Source of the DNA: CAZGYE01 sp964530165
Lineage (GTDB): Bacteria > Planctomycetota > Planctomycetia > Planctomycetales > Planctomycetaceae
Length of the DNA: 24,798 nucleotides
NCBI GenBank assembly: GCA_964530165.1
Contig: CAZGYE010000046.1
Coordinates: 1-24,798, forward strand
Direction: 5' to 3'
Made by a program: the position numbers and the translations under genes
Notes under the pieces: model-generated
What the model was told of the DNA's origin: nothing
Database searches by the model: none
What the model saw: the letters and a program-made list of their open reading frames with translations, nothing else
Part shown: piece by piece, positions 1-9,284 of the stretch
How the letters are laid out: each line of letters starts with the position of its first letter
How positions within the stretch are numbered: position 1 is the first letter of the stretch

Positions 1-22
1 CACGCGCCGGGCGCCCCACAGA

Positions 23-42
23 CCCAGGGCTCGCGCCCTGGG
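23..42. repeat. Perfect GC-rich hairpin downstream of the cytochrome fusion gene
   Basis: An 8-bp perfect stem (CCCAGGGC at 23-30, GCCCTGGG at 35-42) with a TCGC loop lies about 40 bases past the stop codon of the minus-strand gene ending at 84. It could act as a transcript-end hairpin for that gene, but no T-run follows on the minus strand, so a canonical intrinsic terminator is not supported. It may equally be a dispersed REP-like palindrome. Bases 1-83 hold nothing else recognisable. Confidence 0.5.
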
Positions 43-83
43 CTGCCTTCTTCCGCTCCTACCGGGGCTTTTCAAACGCGCTC

Positions 84-3000
84 TCAGTTCCCTGACGTGC
101 GACCGTGCGCGTGTTCGCCGGCGAACAGCTTGTCATGCTGATTGCCGCGAGACGCGATGTACGCCACCAAATCGAGAATTTCCTCGCGAGTCAGCTTGTC
201 CAGTAGGCCCTTGGGCATGAGCGACGTTTTTGACTTCACGCGTTCGACGATCTCCGACGACTTCAGCTCCAAGGGCTTCGAGGTCGCCAGCGGGTTCTCG
301 ACGACCTTGACCACTTCGGGCGTTTCCTCGACGACCAGGCCGGTCACCACCTTGCCGGAATCCAGCACGAAGATGAAGGAGTAGAATTTCTCGTTGATCC
401 GGGCGGAGGGATCGAGAAACTCCCGCAGGATGTCGACCGGCTTGAATTTCGGATCGAGTTTGGTCAGATCGGGCCCGAACGCGAAGCCGGCGTCGTTCAA
501 CCGGTGGCAGGAGACGCAGCTCGCAATCCGAAATGTGTTCTTGGCGTTGCCGAAGGAACGGCCGCCCTCGAGCTGCTCGACCAACGGGGCGAGGTCTTCA
601 AACTTCCATTCGGTACGCGGGCGATTGAACTTCAGCAACTCGTCGGCAATTTCCAGCGGGTGAGCGGCCAGATACGCTTCCGGGTCGGCAAGGTAACCGT
701 CCAGGTCTTCCACCACGTAAAGCGACCCATACATGCGGCGCCAGTGACCGGGATAGGTGCAGACATACGGGTAGACGCCCGGCTTCTGAGGCGCTGTGAA
801 GCTGATCTTCTGCGACTGCCGAGGCTGAAGCAGCCTGCTGGCCATCAGGATCTTGCGTGACCTGGGCACATAGTCCCGTTCAAGAGCCCCCGGCTGCGTA
901 GCGGTCGCCTCGGCCAGTTGGCCGATCTCCTCCAGCGCGCCCGGAACGGTGATCGCCAGGTTGTGCGGCATGATGTCGTTGTTCTCGAAGAGAATCTCCA
1001 CCGGCTTGCCGGCTTTCATGACGAGTCGCTCTTTGTCGTAGGCCATGCGGTGCGGCAGCGTGCCGAGGCGAATGACCCGCACACCCAAATCACCCAGTTC
1101 CGCGCGGACCTTTCTCGCCTGATCGACCGGCAGTAGCGCCGCCAGCGAGTTGGCCAGTTCCAAGGAATCCAAGGCTGCCGGTGACGTCCGGTCCTGAATG
1201 GGAATTTTGCCGATGTGCTCGATGAGGCGATCGAGCAGCGGCCGGGCTTCTTCCTTTGGCCAGTACGAACGCCCAATGCGCTGGAGCGCCCGAATCGCGG
1301 CCATCCGGTCGACGTCTTCGCGGACGAAACGAGACAGCATCTTAAACGTCTTTGTCTCATTGCCGCGCACGTAGGTGATGGCGTTCATCGCCGCGCGGCG
1401 AATCAGACCTTCCGGTCCACCGCCGCCGATTTCGAATTCGGCCTTCACCTTCGGCGCCGGAATCTTTTCCTGCAAGTAGACCTTGCTCCGGCTGCTGTCG
1501 AGGATCTGCAACGTGAATCCGTCGAGTCGTTTGCCGAGGTTTCCGTCGGTGCGGTTGTAGATGGTGATGGAATCGATGGGAAACTCTTCGCCGAGGTCCA
1601 CTTCCCACCACGGATCGGGCGCGTTCTCCGGCGTGTGCGTCTGTCCGCCCGCCCCGTAACTTCCGCTCTTTTTGCCGTCGATGCCACGTTGGGCGCCGCC
1701 GCCGTAAGCCGTCTTCTTCTGCGAGGCTCTGCCCCGAAGGGCGACGTTGACGTCGTCGCTGTAGACTTCGACCTCGGCGAGCGTCAGCGTTCTGCGGCGG
1801 CCGGGCAGTTCAATGCGCACGTAGCGGCCGAAGACTCCCGCGGACTTTCCGGAAGCGGGAGCCAAATGACTCGGCAAGCCGTCGAGCAGCGGCTCGATCT
1901 TCGGATACAGGCTGGCGCGAATGCTCGGGTCGGGGATCAAGGGCATCGCGCCCACAAGGTCCCGCAACGATTTGACCGAACCGGCGGCGAGCTTCCAGGC
2001 CTTCTCGACGCCGCCGTCGGCTGTGATCAGCGCGACGAAGCCGATTTGCCGGAGTAGCGGAAGTCTTGCATCCGTTGCCATCTGAACGAGTTCGTCACGG
2101 TTGACGGACAGCTCATCGGCTTTGCGGTTCGTCAGCAGGCGGACGAGATCAAACACGACGCTTTCGTTCTGCTGCTTCTCGTCAAGATTTCCGATCGTAT
2201 CGAGCAGCACACGCAGCTCGGTCTTGTTTTCGAGCTTCGCCAAGCCGGCCAGCGCCTCCTGGCGGTATTCGTCCCGGACGCCGTTGCGGAAGAGCAGTTC
2301 CAGGTAAACTCCGCGGCTGCGCTTCATCTTGAGCAGTTCGTCCGTGTTGACGCTGCGCAGGAAGAACCGCATACCGGCGTCGCTGGTGAAGGCGATGCGG
2401 CGCCCCTCGGCGATCGCCTTCTTCCAGTACGGCTCGAGGGTTTTCATGGTCTCGCTGCGAGTGTAGTCCAGGTACTGATCCGATGCGTGTTCGGATGAAA
2501 TCAACGGTACCTCGACCGCTTCCGGGACCGTGTAGAAACTGGCCGCGCGGACCGCCTCCAGCCGCACGAGTGGTTGGTCGTCGGCGGCCAGCTTGCGGAG
2601 CAGGCCCAGCGAATCCCCAACGCGATCGCGCCACAAGCAGAGCACGCGCGTGGCCGCGGCACGGGCGCGGAAATCGGGCGAGGCCAGCAGGCGCTTGAGC
2701 AAATCCACGTTGACCACGTTGTGGGACTGATGCAGCCACAAGGCCTCCAGCAGGTGATGCTCGTACTCGGGGTCGCCCTTGTCGAGTGCGGCCGACCACT
2801 TCTGGACGGCGGCGATGACTGCGTCGCTCTCACGGGCGCTCAACTCGATGCGGGCGCGGTCACGCACACGGTTTTCAGGCTCTTTGAGCAGATCGAGTAG
2901 CTTATCGATCGGCTCGCCGGCGATTGCCGGCGGCGTAAGCAACGGTCGGCTGGGATACGTGATCCGGTAAACTCGGCCGTGAACGCGGTCCCGGCTGGGA

Positions 3001-5030
3001 TCGCGTAGGTTGTGCTGCATGTGGCCAATGACCGGGTTCTGCCAGTCGGTGAAGTAGATCGCGCCGTCCGGACCAATCTCGATGTCGAGGGGGCGGAAGT
3101 TCGGATCGGTCGAGTAGAGGATCGGTTCGACCTCGGTGCCGGCGAAGCTGGAACCCTTGTTCTCGATCTTGTACTGCAAGATGCCCAGAAAGCCGATCAC
3201 ATTGGACACCAGCAGGTTGCCTTGGTTTTTGTCGGGGAAGTGCCGGCTGGAGAGGATCTCGGTGCCGGCGCAAGGACGCGTGCGCTGCTGGTACAATTGC
3301 GGCGCCCGGGCGTGTTTCGCGGGGAAGTTCATGTGGCCGGAGAACACGGTGCCGTGATACGGCACGGCAGCGGTGCCGTCGTGGACAAAATCCTGGCCCC
3401 AGCGGTCGAACACGTGGCCGTGCGGGTTCGCGAAACCGTAGGCGACGTAGACGTCGAACTTCTGTGTGCGCGGCTCGTAGCGGAAGACGGCGGCGTTGGC
3501 CGAGCGGACCGGCGGACCGTAGGGCGTCTCGACCTGGGTGTGGTGAAACGTACCTTCCTGAAAGTACAGACCCCCGCCCGGATCGAGCACGAAGCTGTTG
3601 GCCGTGTGATGCGTGTCGGCCGAGTCGATGCCGTGCAGGATCCGCTGACGGACATCGGCCTTGCCGTCTCCGTCGGTGTCTTTGAGGAACACGAGGTCGG
3701 GCGCCATGGCGACGATCACACCACCGCCCCAGAACTCGAAGCCCGTCGGATTGTGCAAGTGAGCGGCGAAGGTCCTCGAGCGGTCGGCCTTGCCGTCGCC
3801 GTCGGTGTCCTCGAGGATCAGCAGCTTGTCGTTCATCTCATCCTTGGGTTTCCAGTGCGGGTAGGAGAGCCAAGCGGAAACCCACAGACGCCCCCGGGTG
3901 TCCCAGGCCATCTGCACCGGGTTGACCAACTCCGGGAACATCTCTTCCGAGGCAAACAGGTTCACCTTCATCCCCTGGGCGACCGTCATCTTGCTGATCG
4001 CTTCTTCGCCGCTAAGGAACAGGTGCTTGCCGCCCGGCCCGCGACCCGGTTTGTTCGTCTTGACCGGGATGAACGGCGGCGTGTTGCTGTCGTCGACTTT
4101 GAGGTCCCCGCCGCGAGCGACCGCCCAGATGCGCCGGTCGCGGTTGGCGGTCATCACGTCGAGCACTTCCATTTCGCGCTGCATGACGACACGGTTGGTC
4201 TGCCCGCCGACGAATCGCAAATCGGCGCGGCCGCCGTAGATCGAATAACCATCCACCGTGCGGTAGCGGTTGAACCAGTAGAAGTTTTTCTGGAGCACCG
4301 CCGTGCGGATTTTCTCCAGCGCCGCCTCGTCGCGCCGGACCGGCGGCTCTTTCGGGAAGAGCGCCTTCTCGATCACTTCGGCCAACAAGCGGTTGCCATG
4401 CTCGTTGAGGTGGATGCCGTTGATCGTGAGCGGCTCTTTGGAGGCTGCGTACAGGTCGAGCGTGGGCCGGAACAGATCGACGAACAAAACGCCTGCCGCC
4501 TGGGACGCCTCGGCCATGGTTTGTGTGTAGAGCTCAAGGCGTTGGTTGTTCTCGCTGCCGTCAGGCAGGTTGCGGTCGCGCAGGTTCTCGTGAGCAATCG
4601 GTGAAAACAGCACCAGCCGCGGGGCGTTCTTCCCGTTGTATTTCTGACTGAGCGTGTGCTTGATAAAGTTGCTGAGGTCGTTCTTGAATTTGTCGAGGCC
4701 GGCCTGACCGCCGAACGATTCGTTGTATCCGAAGAAGGCGAAGATGACGTCCGCCTTGTTGATTCGCAGGTGATCATCGGGGCTGCCGAATCCCCTGGAT
4801 CGCAAACGAAGCGTCAGCTCATCTCCGGAAAAACCAAGGTTGCGGAAAACGAGCTCTTGTTCCGGGAATCGGCTCTGGATGAGCGTTTCCAACCATCCGT
4901 CGTGTTGCATCCGCTCGGCGAGCGTGTTGCCGACGATGCAGATGCGGCTGCCGCCAGTCAGCTCAAGGGAATCAGCATGAGCAACCGACGGCGCGGTAAT
5001 GATCAACAGGGCGACAAAGCATCGCTTCAT
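84..5030 (-). CDS. Giant secreted fusion: SGNH-like + PVC-type dehydrogenase + HEAT + discoidin-like + cupredoxin + cytochrome c
   Basis: This 1648-residue exported protein starts at an ATG preceded by AAGGAG at 7-nt spacing and has a signal peptide (cleavage likely after AHA, about residue 19). Domains in order: SGNH-hydrolase-like fold (about 28-225, with GYNES and GIHLNEHG blocks); PVC-type membrane-bound dehydrogenase/beta-propeller (about 350-700, with two DTDGDGKAD calcium-type loops); HEAT-like helical repeats (about 710-1010); discoidin/F5-8C-like domain (about 1090-1200); a type-1 copper cupredoxin with His1356, Cys1424, His1429 and Met1433; and a C-terminal cytochrome c with CVSCH at 1505-1509 and a candidate axial Met in SLMPKG. 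The architecture is typical of Planctomycetes. The usual GDS nucleophile block reads GNT, so the SGNH unit may be non-catalytic. The likely role is periplasmic oxidation of a sugar or polysaccharide with electron transfer through copper and heme; the substrate is unknown. It sits 49 bp downstream of the sulfatase and is probably co-transcribed with it. Confidence 0.9.
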   Translation of the reverse strand: MKRCFVALLIITAPSVAHADSLELTGGSRICIVGNTLAERMQHDGWLETLIQSRFPEQELVFRNLGFSGDELTLRLRSRGFGSPDDHLRINKADVIFAFFGYNESFGGQAGLDKFKNDLSNFIKHTLSQKYNGKNAPRLVLFSPIAHENLRDRNLPDGSENNQRLELYTQTMAEASQAAGVLFVDLFRPTLDLYAASKEPLTINGIHLNEHGNRLLAEVIEKALFPKEPPVRRDEAALEKIRTAVLQKNFYWFNRYRTVDGYSIYGGRADLRFVGGQTNRVVMQREMEVLDVMTANRDRRIWAVARGGDLKVDDSNTPPFIPVKTNKPGRGPGGKHLFLSGEEAISKMTVAQGMKVNLFASEEMFPELVNPVQMAWDTRGRLWVSAWLSYPHWKPKDEMNDKLLILEDTDGDGKADRSRTFAAHLHNPTGFEFWGGGVIVAMAPDLVFLKDTDGDGKADVRQRILHGIDSADTHHTANSFVLDPGGGLYFQEGTFHHTQVETPYGPPVRSANAAVFRYEPRTQKFDVYVAYGFANPHGHVFDRWGQDFVHDGTAAVPYHGTVFSGHMNFPAKHARAPQLYQQRTRPCAGTEILSSRHFPDKNQGNLLVSNVIGFLGILQYKIENKGSSFAGTEVEPILYSTDPNFRPLDIEIGPDGAIYFTDWQNPVIGHMQHNLRDPSRDRVHGRVYRITYPSRPLLTPPAIAGEPIDKLLDLLKEPENRVRDRARIELSARESDAVIAAVQKWSAALDKGDPEYEHHLLEALWLHQSHNVVNVDLLKRLLASPDFRARAAATRVLCLWRDRVGDSLGLLRKLAADDQPLVRLEAVRAASFYTVPEAVEVPLISSEHASDQYLDYTRSETMKTLEPYWKKAIAEGRRIAFTSDAGMRFFLRSVNTDELLKMKRSRGVYLELLFRNGVRDEYRQEALAGLAKLENKTELRVLLDTIGNLDEKQQNESVVFDLVRLLTNRKADELSVNRDELVQMATDARLPLLRQIGFVALITADGGVEKAWKLAAGSVKSLRDLVGAMPLIPDPSIRASLYPKIEPLLDGLPSHLAPASGKSAGVFGRYVRIELPGRRRTLTLAEVEVYSDDVNVALRGRASQKKTAYGGGAQRGIDGKKSGSYGAGGQTHTPENAPDPWWEVDLGEEFPIDSITIYNRTDGNLGKRLDGFTLQILDSSRSKVYLQEKIPAPKVKAEFEIGGGGPEGLIRRAAMNAITYVRGNETKTFKMLSRFVREDVDRMAAIRALQRIGRSYWPKEEARPLLDRLIEHIGKIPIQDRTSPAALDSLELANSLAALLPVDQARKVRAELGDLGVRVIRLGTLPHRMAYDKERLVMKAGKPVEILFENNDIMPHNLAITVPGALEEIGQLAEATATQPGALERDYVPRSRKILMASRLLQPRQSQKISFTAPQKPGVYPYVCTYPGHWRRMYGSLYVVEDLDGYLADPEAYLAAHPLEIADELLKFNRPRTEWKFEDLAPLVEQLEGGRSFGNAKNTFRIASCVSCHRLNDAGFAFGPDLTKLDPKFKPVDILREFLDPSARINEKFYSFIFVLDSGKVVTGLVVEETPEVVKVVENPLATSKPLELKSSEIVERVKSKTSLMPKGLLDKLTREEILDLVAYIASRGNQHDKLFAGEHAHGRTSGN

Positions 5031-5079
5031 AGATTTGCTCCTTTGTTGGTTCGGTAAACGGGCCAGCCTCGAGAGCGAA

Positions 5080-6525
5080 TCATTTCGCGTCGCCCAGCAG
5101 GCGGTCCAGCTCGACTTTCATCCGCTCAAACGCCGGTTTCGACGCGGGCTCGTCAATCACGTTCTTCATTTCGTACGGATCGTTCTTCAGGTCGTACAGC
5201 TCATCCATTCCTTTCAGATCGGTGTAGCGGATGTACTTGTAGCGGCGCGTTCTCACCGCCCTGTAGCCCATATTCAGCACGCGTGGAAAAACGGTGTCGG
5301 TATAGTACTCGATAAGCAGCGAGTCTCTCCAGTCGTCAGGGGCTTGCCCTCTGAGCAGCGGGACCAGGCTGCGACCGTCCATCTTGTGCTGCGCTTTTGC
5401 CCCGGCCAGTTCGAGCACCGTTGGCGCCAAATCGATGCTCAGCGCGAATCGATCGATGATCGTGCCGGGCCGGACAAGCCGAGGATAGCGAACCAGCAAG
5501 GGAATGCGGGCCGCTTCGTCGTAAGCCAGCCGCCGCTCGATACTCAAACCGTGCTCGCCGTACCAGTAGCCGTGATCGCTGGTCAAGATGAACATGGTAT
5601 CGTCCAACTGCCGGGTTTCTTCCAGCGCCTCCAACAACATGCCCACACCTTCGTCGACCGCCGCCAGCATTCGCAGGCGGTCGCGGACCGTCTCGTCGCT
5701 GGTTCCGGTTTTCCGGCTCAGCGGCGGCAGCCCTCGAATCTTCCGCAACAAGGCGGGTTTGCCTTCCAAAGAATCGGTGACGTTCAAACGTCGTGGGATG
5801 GGGCACTCGGCATACAAGTCCTCATGCCGTTTTGCCGGCAGGAACTTTGCGGCGCTGGGGTCCGAGATGCTGCCGTCGTCGTACTGGATCAGTTCCGGAT
5901 GCAAAGCCTTGTGCGCGACGTAAAGGCAAAACGGGCCCGTTCGCTCTTGACGGATGAAACGGACGGCATACCGATTGAGCACGTCGGTCGTATGACCGCT
6001 CGCTTTGACCCGCTTGCCGTTTTCGTTGAGCACGGGATCGAAAGAGGTCCCTTGGCCTTTCATGCCGACCCAAAAGTCGAATCCGGGCCGCGGGCTGTCG
6101 TCGTTGCCCATGTGCCACTTGCCCACGTACGCCGTTTTATATCCGGCCCTCTGAAGCACGCGGGGAAACGTGCGCAGCCGATGACTCTGTTGGCTCCGAT
6201 CCGTGTTGTCGATAATCCCGTGGTGATGAGCGTATTGGCCGGTCAACAGGCTCGCCCGGACCGGAGAACAGAGAGGCGTCGTGCAGAACGCGTTGCGAAA
6301 TCGCGCTCCTTCGCGAGCAATGCGATCAATGTGGGGTGTTCGCACGAACGGATGGCCCGCGCATCCGATCTCGTCCCATCTGAGGTCGTCCACGAGCACA
6401 ACGATGATGTTCGGACGCGTCGCGGCCGGCCGTGCGGCAAAACCTGTGGTGGTCATCGATACCGCAAGAAGGATGGCAAACAGCAACCGTTTCTCGCAGC
6501 GAGCGTTTCTGGTAGATCGCGTCAT
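5080..6525 (-). CDS. Secreted sulfatase (arylsulfatase family, Cys-type formylglycine)
   Basis: This is a 481-residue sulfatase that hydrolyses sulfate esters, probably on sulfated polysaccharide, after export. The start at 6525 is chosen because an AGGA lies 9 nt upstream and the following residues form a signal peptide (basic MTRSTRNARCEKR, then a hydrophobic stretch, cleavage near residue 30). An in-frame extension to 6585 is less likely. Seen in the sequence: the N-terminal metal-binding DD in IIVVLVDDLRWDEIG (46-47), the formylglycine signature C86-S-P-V-R90 followed by ASLLTGQ, and the TSDHGYWYGEHG metal loop. Length and motif order fit the family. The cysteine form needs a formylglycine-generating enzyme, which is not in the window. 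The gene is immediately upstream of the cytochrome fusion gene, and planctomycetes commonly carry many such pairs. Confidence 0.93.
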   Translation of the reverse strand: MTRSTRNARCEKRLLFAILLAVSMTTTGFAARPAATRPNIIVVLVDDLRWDEIGCAGHPFVRTPHIDRIAREGARFRNAFCTTPLCSPVRASLLTGQYAHHHGIIDNTDRSQQSHRLRTFPRVLQRAGYKTAYVGKWHMGNDDSPRPGFDFWVGMKGQGTSFDPVLNENGKRVKASGHTTDVLNRYAVRFIRQERTGPFCLYVAHKALHPELIQYDDGSISDPSAAKFLPAKRHEDLYAECPIPRRLNVTDSLEGKPALLRKIRGLPPLSRKTGTSDETVRDRLRMLAAVDEGVGMLLEALEETRQLDDTMFILTSDHGYWYGEHGLSIERRLAYDEAARIPLLVRYPRLVRPGTIIDRFALSIDLAPTVLELAGAKAQHKMDGRSLVPLLRGQAPDDWRDSLLIEYYTDTVFPRVLNMGYRAVRTRRYKYIRYTDLKGMDELYDLKNDPYEMKNVIDEPASKPAFERMKVELDRLLGDAK

Positions 6526-6654
6526 GGTTGTGAATCCTGTCAGTTCGTGTACTCCGATAGTCTCGACCCGGTCTTCGCCGGGCAAGCCGCCCGAACACGC
6601 CGCTCGTCACTATAACGCTCTCGGCAACGCGTTTCTCGTACTGTGGCTTGATGC

Positions 6655-6678
6655 TCAGAACTTGCCTGTCAGAACTTG
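6655..6678. repeat. Pair of 10-bp direct repeats TCAGAACTTG
   Basis: TCAGAACTTG occurs at 6655-6664 and 6669-6678, a 14-bp period, in the 204-bp gap between the TIR gene stop and the sulfatase start. Two closely spaced direct repeats upstream of the sulfatase gene could be an operator. There is no other support, and no convincing promoter or terminator was seen in this gap. Confidence 0.3.
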
Positions 6679-6729
6679 ACGGCCGGAAGATCAGTCGCGA
6701 GAAATCGGTCCCGCTGTCGGTCGAAGTGG

Positions 6730-7332
6730 TTATTTCTTCGTCACTTTTGGCAGTTTTCCTTGTTTCCGCAGGCGGATCAGCTCTTGGACCAGTTTTTCGC
6801 CGCCAACTGCGGAGTGCGTGAGGCTGTTGTATCTCTCAGACAATTCGTGCAAGGCGACCGGCTTCTGCAGTAGCTGATCCGTGGCAACTCCAAGTTCCTC
6901 GTAAACGCGGACAAGCGATTCGCGATCCTCGTCGGAAAACGGCTGACGCGCCTCGGCAATCTCCCGTACGACTTTTGACAGTTTCGAGATCTGGAAAATC
7001 CTGAAGTCCCGCAAGAAAGACGGGATCTCATTCTTGGAGATTCCGTCGTAGAGCACGTAGACCGGTTTGTTCCACGCCATTGCCGCGCCGATTTCGAAGG
7101 CCACATTCGACGATCCCAACGTCGAGCGGGTGAGGATTATGACAACCACATTACACTCGGCGAGCGCTTGGCGCATTTTTGTCATGAATGCCTCGCCCGG
7201 TTTGAGTTCGCGAATCGAAAACACTTCCAGGTCGCTCTGGGCGAGAGCATCCTTCACAAGGCCGGCGATTCCCGTATCGTGCGCGCCATGCGAGAGAAAA
7301 ACGTCATGCATTGTTGTCGCTGCAACGCTCAT
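6730..7332 (-). CDS. TIR-domain protein with C-terminal LRKxGxL module
   Basis: This 200-residue protein has an N-terminal TIR-like domain (about 8-125). Beta-strand A reads HDVFLSHGAHD, a second strand reads NVVVIILTRS, and a conserved acidic helix contains FEIGAAMAW with Glu80 at the position of the TIR NADase catalytic glutamate. Bacterial TIR proteins commonly cleave NAD or make signalling nucleotides in anti-phage defence; that activity is inferred here. The C-terminal roughly 40 residues (163-196) hold an EL..RY...LIRLRKQGKLPKV segment that also occurs twice in the neighbouring GIY-YIG protein. The start at 7332 gives a compact domain; an ATG at 7311 is also possible. Upstream in-frame codons to 7446 run through a MITE-like repeat and are unlikely to be translated. 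It lies downstream of the GIY-YIG gene on the same strand. Confidence 0.83.
   Translation of the reverse strand: MSVAATTMHDVFLSHGAHDTGIAGLVKDALAQSDLEVFSIRELKPGEAFMTKMRQALAECNVVVIILTRSTLGSSNVAFEIGAAMAWNKPVYVLYDGISKNEIPSFLRDFRIFQISKLSKVVREIAEARQPFSDEDRESLVRVYEELGVATDQLLQKPVALHELSERYNSLTHSAVGGEKLVQELIRLRKQGKLPKVTKK
6745..6846 (-). other. LRKxGxL helical module, copy in the TIR protein
   Basis: Residues 163-196 of the TIR protein (ELSERY, then 19 residues, then LRKQGKLPKV) match residues 34-70 of the GIY-YIG protein (ELNRRF, then 21 residues, then LRKAGSLGRV) with a two-residue gap. Predicted helical character and the conserved basic turn suggest a small interaction domain. I do not recognise it as a named family. 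Confidence 0.6.
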
Positions 7333-7355
7333 CGATTGGCAATCCGTTCGGTGGT

Positions 7356-7383
7356 ATTTTAATTTGAAACAGGACTTTTGCAA
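7356..7383 (-). promoter_or_regulatory. Candidate hybrid promoter for the TIR gene, -35 inside the MITE arm
   Basis: On the minus strand TTGCAA (7383-7378) is followed after 16 nt by TAAAAT (7361-7356), a 4/6 and 5/6 match to sigma70 boxes. The predicted transcription start near 7349 leaves a leader of about 17 nt before the ATG at 7332. The -35 box lies in the terminal inverted repeat of the MITE-like element and the -10 box lies just outside it. Confidence 0.45.
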
Positions 7384-7481
7384 AACCAGTTTACGACACA
7401 ACATATTGTGGTTGAGTGTGGGTGGGTGGGTGGAACGGCACAACATCTGGTGTCCGCGATCGATTTTGCAAAAGTCCTGTT
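7368..7481. mobile_element. 114-bp MITE-like element with perfect 18-bp terminal inverted repeats
   Basis: AACAGGACTTTTGCAAAA at 7368-7385 is repeated in perfect inverted orientation at 7464-7481. A small internal palindrome (CACAA, CATA, TTGTG at 7397-7410) and a GTGGGTGGGTGG stretch lie between. The similarity extends outward imperfectly (AATTTGAA against AATTTCA). There is no coding capacity, so this looks like a non-autonomous IS derivative or solo end pair. The family is not identified and no target-site duplication is obvious. It splits the GIY-YIG and TIR genes; without it their gap would be about 84 bp. Confidence 0.7.
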
Positions 7482-7530
7482 GAAATTCTTCTGGGGTGGT
7501 TGTCAGGGATTGGCAAGTTGGCGGTACAGG

Positions 7531-8321
7531 TTAGCGCTGGATGTTGAATTTGGGTCTCCTCTTCTGAATCAAGTCAGTCTCGTACGCACATCGGTGAGCC
7601 TTCAGCCGCCCGTTCGATTTTACGTCGAACCAGTGGACCTCGACAATTAGGCCCTCGACGCCCTTTTCCCACAAATACCATGCCAGTGCCTTCCGGTCTG
7701 AGTGGTCAAGATGCTTTGATACTCGCTTGCGTAGATTCTGTGCCTCCCCAATGTACAAGTACCCGGTACTATCACAGAATAAGTAAACTCCAGGGGCGCT
7801 CGGAAGCTTGTCTGGATGGTTCCGCAGGTCCAGCGCGTCAAAACGATCCATCTTCCGCCCCCAATCAGACACGCGTTTAACGTACTCCGGCTGCAGTTTT
7901 CCCGCCTTCCTGAGACTCAAGGCTGCTTTGCGTAGAAGATACGGAGAGACGTCCGGTGCGAGTCTCTGCGCCTCTCGGTCAAACTCCCGTCGGTGGTGCG
8001 GGTTGCACAGAATGCGGTCCACGGTAAGGCTGTATTTGTCCTCCACGTGCCTCGCAGAGAACTCGGCTGCGTGAATGTAGTCGTCGTGATCCGCCCGCGG
8101 CTTGACGGTCGTGACACGGCCGAGTGACCCCGCTTTGCGAAGGTTGATCAGTTTCCAATTCAACTCGCATTCGCTGGCCGCGATCTGTCGCTGGCACATC
8201 GCAATGAATCTGCGATTCAGTTCGTCGTCAATGAGGACATCGTCTGTGCTGCGCCCCTGGTGAACAGCCAAGAACGCTTCTCGCACGACGTCCTGAATCT
8301 GGATACTGCGGTCGCGATTCA

Positions 8322-8322
<1 letters not shown>
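7531..8322 (-). CDS. GIY-YIG nuclease-domain protein with duplicated N-terminal LRKxGxL module
   Basis: This is a 263-residue protein. The C-terminal GIY-YIG domain (about 172-263) shows all expected catalytic features: GVY at 178-180, YIG at 190-192, the arginine-rich helix NLRKRVSKHL, Glu248 in YETDLIQ and Asn260 in KFNIQR. Before it are two copies of a short module (about 34-70 and 111-146), each ending LRKAGxL, and the same module ends the TIR protein. The ATG at 8322 shares its A with the methyltransferase stop codon (TGATG), and an AGG lies 8 nt upstream; a GTG at 8325 is the alternative. Close coupling to a DNA methyltransferase suggests a restriction-like or repair nuclease. Its length and extra N-terminus differ from UvrC, Cho and the tiny UPF0213 proteins. 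Target specificity is unknown. Confidence 0.85.
7894..7992 (-). other. LRKxGxL helical module, second copy in the GIY-YIG protein
   Basis: Residues 111-143 (RREF, then 22 residues, then LRKAGKL) parallel residues 37-67 of the same protein (RRF, then 21 residues, then LRKAGSL). The similarity is weaker than between the first copy and the TIR protein and rests mainly on spacing and the LRKAG core. Confidence 0.45.
8119..8223 (-). other. LRKxGxL helical module, first copy in the GIY-YIG protein
   Basis: Residues 34-68 begin ELNRRF and end KLINLRKAGSL, continuing GRVT. This is the copy closest to the TIR-protein C-terminus (ELSERY ... ELIRLRKQGKLPKVT). Both halves of the motif are conserved, including the VT after the turn. 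Confidence 0.55.
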
Positions 8323-9251
<929 letters not shown>

Positions 9252-9284
9252 GTCGTGACGCGCTCCAAAAAAATGGCCCGCGGG

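Noticed and set aside
23..42. Classical rho-independent terminator for the cytochrome fusion gene
   Set aside because: The hairpin is perfect but has no T-run on the minus strand, so only a hairpin is reported.
3012..4604. Long open frame of 530 codons on the plus strand opposite the fusion gene
   Set aside because: It is antisense to a gene with clear multi-domain homology, has no recognisable domain, and its composition is that expected from the complementary strand of GC-rich coding DNA.
4999..6615. 538-codon open frame on the plus strand opposite the sulfatase
   Set aside because: It is a mirror of the sulfatase gene, whose motifs and ribosome site are intact. No domain is recognisable in the antisense reading.
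7333..7446. N-terminal extension of the TIR protein to 7446
   Set aside because: The extra 38 codons read through the MITE-like repeat and upstream of the predicted promoter. The TIR domain is complete from 7332.
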